DNA from: Caballeronia sordidicola
GTDB lineage: Bacteria > Pseudomonadota > Gammaproteobacteria > Burkholderiales > Burkholderiaceae
Reading direction: 5' to 3'
Assembly (NCBI RefSeq): GCF_001544455.2
Contig: NZ_FCOC02000001.1
Coordinates: forward strand, 186,001 to 250,000
DNA length: 64,000 nucleotides
Positions within the stretch are counted from its first letter, which is position 1; each line of letters starts with the position of its first letter. Under the pieces are notes generated by a model. It was not told the origin of the DNA. It made no database searches and was given only the letters and a program-made list of their open reading frames with translations. Below are positions 36,046-43,727 of this stretch, in pieces. Both the position numbers and the translations under genes were made by a program.

Positions 36046-37100
36046 GCAAGAGCCAAAGCAGCTTGCCCAAAGGCCCCTTGATGGAAGAGTTGCTGCGCAG
36101 CTATTTTCTCAAAGCTGGTTATTACGTAGCTCGTGGCGTGCCGTTTGTGTATGAAGGCTTTGACGTGACGGATATTGATCTATGGCTTTACAGCCGGACG
36201 TCATCCGTATCGCGCGAAGTCACTTTGGTGGACGCAAAAAACAAAAAAACGCCGCAGGCCATAGAGCGCATTTTTTGGGTACGGGGCCTGCGCATCGCAA
36301 CGAAAGCGACGAATGCGATTGTGGCCACGACGGAGAAGCGTCAAGAGGTCAAAGATTTCGGACGTGAACTTGGCGTGCTTGTTCTGGATGGAACCTTCCT
36401 GAGCAAACTTGCCAACTCGGATGATCCTAACGGAACTCGACTTTCGGATGAGGAGTTTTTTGCAAAGATCAACGAATATTCGCTGAGCAAACTGGACGGC
36501 GACTGGCGGGGACGGATAGCGCTTTCGAAGAGCCTCCTCGCAAAATCACTCTCATTTGATAGCTGCAACGAATGGCTTGGACAGGGTAAGTTCTTCGCCG
36601 AACAGTCCATCGTCAAAGGCAATCAGCGCGAGACGGCGCTACGGTGTCTGTACCTGGTGTGCTCGTTTCTTGCCATCGCGATCGACTACTGCATGAAGGA
36701 ACTCTCATTCCACGAACAGTCCGAGCGAAGCATACTCATCAAAGATGGCTTCACTTATGGAGCCAGAGGCAGCACAGGACTAAAGAAAGTCTTGAATGTC
36801 GCCATGGGACTGGTCGAACAACATGCAAGTGACGGCCCTGCGATCTCCCGGCAAGTAAGGCTAAGCGTTGAAAAGCAGTTGGCTCAGTTGAACACCGCCA
36901 TCTTGGGCGAGTTCTTTTCAAAGAACGAAATAGCCAGGACGCTGTTTTCCGTTGCCAAAGAGTTCGAGCAGATGGCGATGGCGAGGGCCTTTACATTTCA
37001 TGGCGCGGCAAGCGTTGAGCTTCGTAGCATGCTCTTTTGTTTGCTCGATTACTGGGGTATCGACCGAGTGCTGTTTTCAGAGGCGATAGAAGCGAAGTAG
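36042..37100 (+). CDS. Predicted PD-(D/E)XK-fold protein, second gene of the module
   Basis: 352 residues, GTG start overlapping the upstream TGA. The N-terminal 130 residues look like a restriction-endonuclease fold: Glu15/Glu16 in the first helix, Asp46 in DVTDIDLWLY, then Asp64-Ala-Lys66 in VTLVDAKNK, followed by Gln72 and a helix (QAIERIFWVRG). VVATTEKR and FGRELGVLVLDG continue the fold. The C-terminal 200 residues are helical, of unknown family. The likely role is DNA cleavage, guided by the first protein. A 90-bp gap then leads to the ABC-3C genes on the same strand. Confidence 0.75.
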   Translation: MSKSQSSLPKGPLMEELLRSYFLKAGYYVARGVPFVYEGFDVTDIDLWLYSRTSSVSREVTLVDAKNKKTPQAIERIFWVRGLRIATKATNAIVATTEKRQEVKDFGRELGVLVLDGTFLSKLANSDDPNGTRLSDEEFFAKINEYSLSKLDGDWRGRIALSKSLLAKSLSFDSCNEWLGQGKFFAEQSIVKGNQRETALRCLYLVCSFLAIAIDYCMKELSFHEQSERSILIKDGFTYGARGSTGLKKVLNVAMGLVEQHASDGPAISRQVRLSVEKQLAQLNTAILGEFFSKNEIARTLFSVAKEFEQMAMARAFTFHGAASVELRSMLFCLLDYWGIDRVLFSEAIEAK

Positions 37101-37190
37101 TCGATCAGGGCGCTATAGCTGCTGCACCTTTCCCGCGAGAGACCGCTCGGGAATCCCGCCTTCCTACAACATTGCAAAAAGGACTTGGGC

Positions 37191-38408
37191 ATGGCAACCA
37201 CAGACAAGTTCTCGGCTGGCGAACAGGGACTGGGGTATATCTACCAGGCACGCCTTGCGCTGCTTCAGTTACTGCAATTGCCAGAAGACACAGCCGTATT
37301 CCTGGAGAAGGATGACGACCTGGATTTCGTGGACAGTGACGGCAGCAAGTCGCTCGCATCGTTAAAGCATAAAGCTGTCGGCGACCGCTTAACCGACCTG
37401 TCGACCGACTTCTGGAAATCCGTGCGCATATGGTTGGCGCGATATAAGCGCGATGGCCGCAGCGTATCGAACCTCCGGTTCTTTCTATTCACGACCGGCA
37501 CGGTTTCGGACGCCTCGTTCCTGACGAGGTTCTTGCCTGTTCGACTTGGCACAGACGACGAAGCGACAACCTTATCCGAACAGGCCGAAGAAGCGCTCAG
37601 CAGATCGAAATCGGATCTCATCGGGGAGATCGCCCAGGCATTTGACGAACTCACTGGCACCGAGAAAGAGGATTTCCTGACACGCATTCTGATTTTTGAT
37701 GGGAGTCCCAGAATCCAGGATATCCCGGACACCATCAAAGACATGCACATGCGAAGCGTCCGGCGTGAACACAGACATGCCGTGTTTGAGCGACTGGAGG
37801 GATGGTGGAACGACGCTGTTATCAAGCAACTGATTGGCAGCCGAGCCGAAGGAATTTTCGGTTACGAGGTATCGGACAAGCTCTCTGCCCTGTCCGAGGA
37901 ATACAAGTTGGACAATCTTCCGATCACGTTTCGCGGAAAGGAGCCCACTGGTGAGATCGACACGGAGAACGACTCTCGAACGTTCGTGGCGCAGCTCCGC
38001 GACATCGGAATTTCCTCCAACCGCATCCGCAACGCGATTTTGGACTACTACAGAGCGTTTGAACAACGATCGGAGTGGGCGCGCGAAAACCTGCTGGTTT
38101 CAGGGGAGATTGAGGACTATGAAGACCGTCTCGTTGACGAGTGGAGCCGTTACAAAGACGTTGTCTTCGAGGAACTCGATGAGAACAGCGCTGAGGATGT
38201 GCTGCTGCGAGCCGGCAGAGAGCTTTACACATGGGCGGACCAACAGACCGGGAACTATGAATCACTGCGTATCCGCGCGCGCGTGACGGAGCCCTATGTC
38301 ACACGCGGCTCTTTTCACATTCTGGCCGATGCCGCACCTGCACCCAGGGTCTATTGGCATCCCCGATTCCTCGACCATCTTGGTCAGTTGCTGGAGGTCA
38401 CCAAGTGA
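37191..38408 (+). CDS. ABC-3C system first component (nuclease-like N-terminus plus CTD)
   Basis: 405 residues from ATG 37191 with AAGGA upstream. The first 120 residues resemble the DUF4297/Cap4-type nuclease fold: GLGYIYQARLALLQLL, then Glu39 and acidic DDDLDF at 41-46, and SLASLKHK with Lys59 and Lys61. The usual Q-x-K is changed, so activity is uncertain. The C-terminal half (DDENDSR-type region, GISSNRIRNAILDYYRAFEQRSEW, then RGSFHILADAAPAPRVYWHP) matches the C-terminal domain of ABC-three-component systems. It overlaps the next gene by GTGA. Confidence 0.8.
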   Translation: MATTDKFSAGEQGLGYIYQARLALLQLLQLPEDTAVFLEKDDDLDFVDSDGSKSLASLKHKAVGDRLTDLSTDFWKSVRIWLARYKRDGRSVSNLRFFLFTTGTVSDASFLTRFLPVRLGTDDEATTLSEQAEEALSRSKSDLIGEIAQAFDELTGTEKEDFLTRILIFDGSPRIQDIPDTIKDMHMRSVRREHRHAVFERLEGWWNDAVIKQLIGSRAEGIFGYEVSDKLSALSEEYKLDNLPITFRGKEPTGEIDTENDSRTFVAQLRDIGISSNRIRNAILDYYRAFEQRSEWARENLLVSGEIEDYEDRLVDEWSRYKDVVFEELDENSAEDVLLRAGRELYTWADQQTGNYESLRIRARVTEPYVTRGSFHILADAAPAPRVYWHPRFLDHLGQLLEVTK

Positions 38409-38893
38409 AACGATGGGACCATCGCCCCATAGAAATACGGAACCTGTTCAACCCTGCGTTCTGTGGCCTGGTTCTGTTCCGCGCCATGCAGGGCTATGAA
38501 GAAGAAGACGACAGAGGCATCCCGTTCTCGCTTTCCTTGCTCATCCTGCCGCTGTGCCTGCACAAGGACTCGCGCGAAGTGATCGCCAGCCATTCCCGGA
38601 GCTATCTCCTAAAGGCTACTGAAAAGAATCCCCAGGTGCAGATAGGCTTCGCCGAAAGGGCCACAGCCATGCTTCCTTATGCGTTTGAAGGCTTCGGCCT
38701 GTTGATGGAGAAGGGCTGCATCTCCATTGCGCCGGAGGGACGCCTCCAGACAGTTCCCGACAAGGTTCGGAAATCGGTAACGGGAACCGACGAAACCAAA
38801 TCCTGCCAGCGGGTCGCACGCATCGTCGGGAAAGAGTTCGCCCGTATCGCGGACCGAGTGACTATATATACGACCTTCGGGATTCGTCCATGA
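38405..38893 (+). CDS. ABC-3C system middle component
   Basis: 162 residues. The start is GTG 38405, with a GGAGG ribosome site inside the end of the upstream gene; a longer frame from 38354 lacks that. The pattern IEIRNLFNPAFCGLVLFRAMQGY, ISFSLSLLILPLCLH-like and SYLLKATEKNPQVQIGFAERA is typical of the small middle component of ABC-3C systems. It presumably bridges the ATPase and the effector. It overlaps the ATPase gene by ATGA. Confidence 0.8.
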   Translation: MKRWDHRPIEIRNLFNPAFCGLVLFRAMQGYEEEDDRGIPFSLSLLILPLCLHKDSREVIASHSRSYLLKATEKNPQVQIGFAERATAMLPYAFEGFGLLMEKGCISIAPEGRLQTVPDKVRKSVTGTDETKSCQRVARIVGKEFARIADRVTIYTTFGIRP

Positions 38894-40854
38894 AGATTAA
38901 ATCCATCCATATCTACAGCCACGATGGGCAGCGCCGGGATCTGCATTTCCAGGTGGACGGCCTCAACGTCATCACCGGACGTTCTTCTACCGGCAAGTCC
39001 GCGCTCTCCGAGATCGTCGAATACTGCATGGGACGATCGTCGTTTAATGTCCCGGAAGGCATTATTCGCGACAAGGTTGCCTGGTTTGCAGTCATCTATC
39101 AGTTCGAGCGCGAACAGGTGTTGATCGCCAAGCCCACGCCGCCTGAGGGCGGTGCGAGCTGCAGCACGGCGATGTTGCGCCGGGGAGGAGAACTGCAGGC
39201 CCCCTCGTTTGACGAATTGGCAGTCAACTCAGACGACGATGCCGTTGTCACTTTACTCTCTCGCCTGCTTGGGATTCCCGAGAACCGCACCGACGTCGCC
39301 GTGGAGCACAGCAGGGACAGCTACGACGCCAACGTCAAGCACACGTTTTATTACCTGTTTCAGAAACAGGGGCTGGTCGCAAACAAAGACCAACTCCTCT
39401 ACCGTCAGAACGAGCAGTTTCAGCCTCAAGCGATTCGTGACACGTTACCGATCCTGCTCGGCGTCTCCTCCCATGATCGCTACGAACTCGAATCCAAGCT
39501 GCGCGCCGCGCAACGAGATCTCCGGCTCAATGCGAAATTGCTAGAGCAAGCACGGGATGCCATCGACACGTCTCACGAGAAAGCGATTGGCCTGTACTCT
39601 GAGGCCAAGGTTGTTGGCGTGGTCGGCGGCGCGGACCTCGACATGACGGGCGACGGAATCATCGAAGCGTTGCGATCTGCCCTTTCCTGGAAACCCGAGA
39701 AAATTCCCGAAGACGACGGGAGCAGGATTTCTCGCCTCGAGGAAGAAATGGGTCAGTTGCGCAAGGATCGGCGGGAAGTGCAGGCAAGAATCGACGCAGC
39801 CCGCCAGTTTTCCAAACGCGCCGGCGGCTACGAGAGCGAGGCCACTGAACAGTTGGATCGGCTTGCGTCAATTAAGGCGTTACCGAAGTATCCGGATACT
39901 GGCGAGTGGCAGTGGCCATTCAGCGAGTCGAACCTTGCGTTGGAATCCCCTGTTGCCACAGTCCTGCTCAACGAACTGCAATCGCTTGACGCCGAATTGC
40001 GCATCGCCGTCGGTCAGCGTCCCAAGCTGGATGCCTACCTGTCTGATCTGAATGAGAAGACTCAGCAGATCGCGGGTGTCATCAAGGACAAGGAAGCCGA
40101 GATTGCGGCAGCGATGGCGGCCAATGAAGCAATCGCGCAGATGGGCACACGCAACAATGCAGCCGCGCGTGTCGTCGGCCGCATCAGCCTGTTCCTGGAA
40201 AACCTCGCTCCGAACGAAGAACTCGCAAGACTTGAGCGGGAGCATCGTCGTCTGAAGCTGAAGGTCGAGGACCTGGAAAGTCGGATCGGCGCGGACGACA
40301 GCAACGACCGGCTGAACTCGATACTGAACATCATTTCGACGCAGGTATCGCAATACATTCAGAAATTTGAAGCCGAGTTTAGTGTGTATCCAGCACGATT
40401 CGACTTGGCCAACATCACGATCGTCTTCGACCGTCCCGAACGTCCGGTTCCCATGAGCCGAACGGGGGGCGGCGAAAATCATCTGGCCTACCATCTATCG
40501 GCGTTGCTCGCCCTGCATCTGTTTGCCGTCAAGAACAACCGCCCAATCCCGCGATTCCTGCTGATTGACCAGCCAACACAAGTTTATTTCCCGTCCGAGC
40601 AGGTCTACAAGGACGCTGACGGCTCAGTTAAAAAGACGGAAGAGGCCGATGCCGACATCAAGGCGGTTCGGCGATTGTTCGAGTTGTTGCTCAAGTTCAC
40701 ACAGGAAGACGCACCTGGCTTCCAATTGATCGTCACGGAGCACGCCAATCTTCGCGAACAGTGGTTCCAGGACGCATTGGTGGAACAACCGTGGACCAAG
40801 CCACCGGCACTCGTGCCGGAAGACTGGCCCGAACTATCAAGCAGCCCGATATGA
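38890..40854 (+). CDS. ABC-3C system ATPase (DUF3732, SMC/RecN-like)
   Basis: 654 residues. Walker A GRSSTGKS at 30-37, long central coiled coil (about 175-440, for example SRLEEEMGQLRKDRREVQAR), ABC signature-like GGGENH at 526-531, Walker B LLIDQPTQ with Asp560, and the H-loop VTEHAN. DUF3732 proteins are SMC-like ATPases that sense or trigger in ABC-3C systems. Coupled by ATGA to the middle component. It is the last gene of the operon. Confidence 0.88.
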   Translation: MKIKSIHIYSHDGQRRDLHFQVDGLNVITGRSSTGKSALSEIVEYCMGRSSFNVPEGIIRDKVAWFAVIYQFEREQVLIAKPTPPEGGASCSTAMLRRGGELQAPSFDELAVNSDDDAVVTLLSRLLGIPENRTDVAVEHSRDSYDANVKHTFYYLFQKQGLVANKDQLLYRQNEQFQPQAIRDTLPILLGVSSHDRYELESKLRAAQRDLRLNAKLLEQARDAIDTSHEKAIGLYSEAKVVGVVGGADLDMTGDGIIEALRSALSWKPEKIPEDDGSRISRLEEEMGQLRKDRREVQARIDAARQFSKRAGGYESEATEQLDRLASIKALPKYPDTGEWQWPFSESNLALESPVATVLLNELQSLDAELRIAVGQRPKLDAYLSDLNEKTQQIAGVIKDKEAEIAAAMAANEAIAQMGTRNNAAARVVGRISLFLENLAPNEELARLEREHRRLKLKVEDLESRIGADDSNDRLNSILNIISTQVSQYIQKFEAEFSVYPARFDLANITIVFDRPERPVPMSRTGGGENHLAYHLSALLALHLFAVKNNRPIPRFLLIDQPTQVYFPSEQVYKDADGSVKKTEEADADIKAVRRLFELLLKFTQEDAPGFQLIVTEHANLREQWFQDALVEQPWTKPPALVPEDWPELSSSPI

Positions 40855-40976
40855 GAACTTGTCATTGCGTGAAGCTCGCTGGGCCAACCATGACGGGTTG
40901 CTCCATAAAACGTCGGCACCGGGTACGATGCCCGCCGCGCAGCTTCGGCAAGCGTTCAACTGGGCATCCTGGTCGA

Positions 40977-41543
40977 TTACTCCTGGCGGTGTTCCACGCT
41001 GAAGTTGCGAAAGGCAAACGTGATCAAATCGCGCACCAATTCCAGAAGGCCGCCGACCGGAAACCCATCGAATGGATCGCCGTGGGCCATCGCATTTCGG
41101 CGCTGTGCCAAGGTCGGTCTATGCGTGCCGATTAGTTGGCCGATGGCGTTACCGCCACAGCGTGCGACCATCGGTATCTGCGCGTCGGTCAGATCGTCGA
41201 CTTCCAGCAGATGCCTGAGCACTCCGGCGAACGTCCGCTCACATGTTTTAAGTTTGGTCCAATAGCGGTCCATTAGCGCGAGTTCCAGCGTGGTCAAAGC
41301 GACCAGTTCACCGGCCTTGATCAGATCGGCGTCTATCCAACCAAGCAGATAGAGCTTCTGCGCACGGGCGTATTTCAGTCGCACAACATCTGGGATGCGA
41401 GCATCCATATCTAGTTTAGCGATGAAGGCGCGCCATTGATCAGCGTGGTCGAATTGAATGAAACCACCCGGGTTCCCTTGCACCGGCCACGGCATCAAGA
41501 GCGGTTCTGGCCGCGGCGGCAAATCAATATGTGACAGGCCCAC
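40977..41543 (-). CDS. HEPN-like hypothetical protein
   Basis: 188 residues from GTG 41543, with a strong AGGAGG 11 bp upstream. I do not recognise a named family. Near the C-terminus RRNAMAHGDPF contains RNAMAH, the RX4H motif of HEPN RNases, set in a helical protein (ALTTLELALMDRYWTKLKTCERTFAGVLRHLLEV). HEPN proteins often cleave RNA during abortive infection. It follows the frameshifted TIGR02391 gene on the same strand and may once have formed a pair with it. Confidence 0.65.
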   Translation of the reverse strand: MGLSHIDLPPRPEPLLMPWPVQGNPGGFIQFDHADQWRAFIAKLDMDARIPDVVRLKYARAQKLYLLGWIDADLIKAGELVALTTLELALMDRYWTKLKTCERTFAGVLRHLLEVDDLTDAQIPMVARCGGNAIGQLIGTHRPTLAQRRNAMAHGDPFDGFPVGGLLELVRDLITFAFRNFSVEHRQE

Positions 41544-41559
41544 GGATGGGATTTCCTCC

Positions 41560-42026
41560 TTACGATGATGAGGCGGCCGCTTTCTGTGCGCGATCGAGCT
41601 TGCGATGAATCAGTGACACCAACGTCAGAATGTCGAGCGCATCCTGCTCGGACATGGGCCAGTTCGTCTTGGACGCATGGGCCAATGGATTGCGCACGGC
41701 ACCGAACAGACCGATCAGGAGACTCGCAAAGCCTTTCTGCTTGCTTTTCTCGGATTCCGTAATGAGCGGTCCTAACACCAAGACGGGCTGCAGACCACCA
41801 ATGCCTTGTTCACGAAGTCGGCGCCATCGCCGTTTAGACCTGACAGCGTGCGAATCCGTTCAGCAACACCTTTTGTCGCCTCGAAGACCGCGTGGAAGTA
41901 GTTTCCGTCGAGCAATTCCGCACGGCAGTAGCTCAACACGTCCTCATACACAGTCCGGCTTTCCAGGGCAGCCTTGAGTCGTCCGGCGCGCGCGTGCCAC
42001 GTCCATTGTCGTTGCCTTGTCGGCAT
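41560..42026 (-). pseudogene. TIGR02391-family gene, frameshifted
   Basis: Two frames together give a TIGR02391-like protein: an N-terminal piece (VYEDVLSYCRAELLDGNYFHAVFEATKGVAERIRTLSGL, 41772-42026) and a C-terminal piece (PLITESEKSKQKGFASLLIGLFGAVRNPLAHASKTNWPMSEQDALD, 41560-41781). The shift falls near 41780-41800. The second piece carries RNPLAH, an RX4H HEPN motif. TIGR02391 genes usually sit in restriction or defence loci. Either a true frameshift or a sequencing error. Confidence 0.8.
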
Positions 42027-42296
42027 CCCCAGCGGGTCAGAATTCGGTGGACATCAACAGAGATGCGCCACGTCCGCCGCGGTGGTAAGTCTCAGTCACG
42101 GCTGATCCTGATCGTCAAGATTACTGGCCGGAGAAAGAGGCCAAGCAACCTTACGAAGTTTGTCAAAGCCAAACAACTTTAGACGATGAGGGCCGAATCC
42201 CGCCGGCCAAGTTCGCCGCCGAGTATCAGCTGCACGCTAGCGATGCTCGGCAATCACCGGAGATCGAATAGTCTCCCCCGATCGAAGAAAAGACCA
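42027..42296. other. Gap with a possible gene remnant
   Basis: 270 bp between the TIGR02391 pseudogene and the Gabija helicase. A plus-strand frame without start codon is open at 42089-42271 and codes for plausible protein (DYWPEKEAKQPYEVCQSQ). It may be the tail of a lost gene. No other signal. Confidence 0.35.
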
Positions 42297-43727
42297 CTAC
42301 CGCGGAACAGCGTTATCCGTCGTGACAATGGTGATTGACTTCGCGCCACGGGTCAACGCCACATACAAATGTTTCGATGACATCGACCCCGCTTCGAGAA
42401 TGATGGCATGGTCGTACTCAAGGCCTTTGACCAGCAGCGTCGTCCCAATAAGCTTGTTGTGACGAATCGGTCGGCCCGAATGCCGAAACTCATGCTGGTA
42501 TCGCTTCGCGGCTTCTGTAAGCGTCAGGCTTGGGTTGCCCTTGTGCACGCGCAACACTCCCATCATCCGCCCAAAGAGATCACGGCGGTAGGTCGTGACC
42601 TCTGGGCGGCTGCGGACAAGATCAAGCAAAATGGCCATGTCCTTGAATGATGCCGTCGTCAAGTAACGATTCGCCACGCTCAGAATCTCGGGGCATTTCG
42701 TCGCCTTTGTCACCTTCCCCTCTTGACCTTTCTTGGTTGCCGCCGTGAGCACGCCATCCACCGCGTTGCAACAGGTCTTGCAAAAATCGATCACAGATCG
42801 GAGTCGCTCCCCCGCCGACTTGGCGCTATCGATCTTTTTTATGAAGCGAAAGAGATCCTTGCCTTCGACCTCCTCCAGGCTGGAAAACTTGCCGGCCATG
42901 CTTTGTGCCAGCTTATGTGTCTTGTTTTTCGATTTTTGGTCGCCTGCGTGGATAGCGATGACAGAATCCTGATTCTTCAGGTGGTCGTAGAACACGCTCA
43001 ACCGTTTCTTATTGCCAAAGTCGTTCAAATCGACAGAGCAACGACGAACCCCATTGGGCAATTGCCCGGCGAGTGGAATCTTTTGATTCTCGGCCAGAAG
43101 CGCCCTCGCCTGACTCAGCCACTCCCCGAGTTCATCGGCCTGCGCCAGTTTCCACCGCCAAGGCGTCTTCAATTCGCCGAGCAGTTGGTAGTTAGGATAG
43201 ACGGCTACGTCCCAATCGATCGGCGGCTCACCGAAGTCGAAGATGGCCTGCATAGGATCACCGAGCAGCCTGCATGGAAGCAACTTTGCTAAGGACTCCA
43301 CCAGTTCATGCTGCTGATCGGAACAATCTTGATATTCGTCGACGTAAACCCCGCCATATGAGCACTTGATCATGCGCTGCACGAATGGTTTGTTCAGCAG
43401 CACGGCGCAGGCCCCGTAGAGTTTCCCCCAGTCCTTTCCTGCTGGGTGGTCCTTTTTCCACTTTGACGTCTTCGGGAAGTAAAGGCAGGTACGGAGCGCC
43501 CAGCTCGCGATGGTGTCGATCTGATATTGCGCCGGCGGAATCCGCAGGAGTTGCATCTTCCGCCTGATCGCGTTCACGCCAGCATAGGTGTGGGTCAGCA
43601 CCAACTGGCGACGGGTAGCCGCCTGCACGGCCTTCGCGATCAGATGAGTTTTTCCGTAACCGGCTGGGGCAATTACATATCCCTTGCCGTTAAACTCCGC
43701 CAAGAGTTTGGGCAGATCGTCATCCAT
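42297..43727 (-). CDS. gajB: Gabija-like UvrD/REP-family helicase (GajB-like)
   Basis: 476 residues from ATG 43727, overlapping the end of the OLD-nuclease gene by 8 bp. SF1 helicase motifs: Walker A APAGYGKT (20-27), motif II VDEYQD (128-133), motif III LLGDPMQAIF (153-162), and motif VI YVALTRG near the C-terminus. GajB proteins are about 490 residues and lie directly after gajA, as here. In Gabija, GajB helps sense DNA ends or nucleotide depletion and activates degradation with GajA. Assignment rests on the gene pair and lengths. Confidence 0.82.
   Translation of the reverse strand: MDDDLPKLLAEFNGKGYVIAPAGYGKTHLIAKAVQAATRRQLVLTHTYAGVNAIRRKMQLLRIPPAQYQIDTIASWALRTCLYFPKTSKWKKDHPAGKDWGKLYGACAVLLNKPFVQRMIKCSYGGVYVDEYQDCSDQQHELVESLAKLLPCRLLGDPMQAIFDFGEPPIDWDVAVYPNYQLLGELKTPWRWKLAQADELGEWLSQARALLAENQKIPLAGQLPNGVRRCSVDLNDFGNKKRLSVFYDHLKNQDSVIAIHAGDQKSKNKTHKLAQSMAGKFSSLEEVEGKDLFRFIKKIDSAKSAGERLRSVIDFCKTCCNAVDGVLTAATKKGQEGKVTKATKCPEILSVANRYLTTASFKDMAILLDLVRSRPEVTTYRRDLFGRMMGVLRVHKGNPSLTLTEAAKRYQHEFRHSGRPIRHNKLIGTTLLVKGLEYDHAIILEAGSMSSKHLYVALTRGAKSITIVTTDNAVPR

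Noticed and set aside
39659..39871. Small antisense frames within the ABC-3C ATPase gene
   Set aside because: No features and fully overlapped by the DUF3732 gene.
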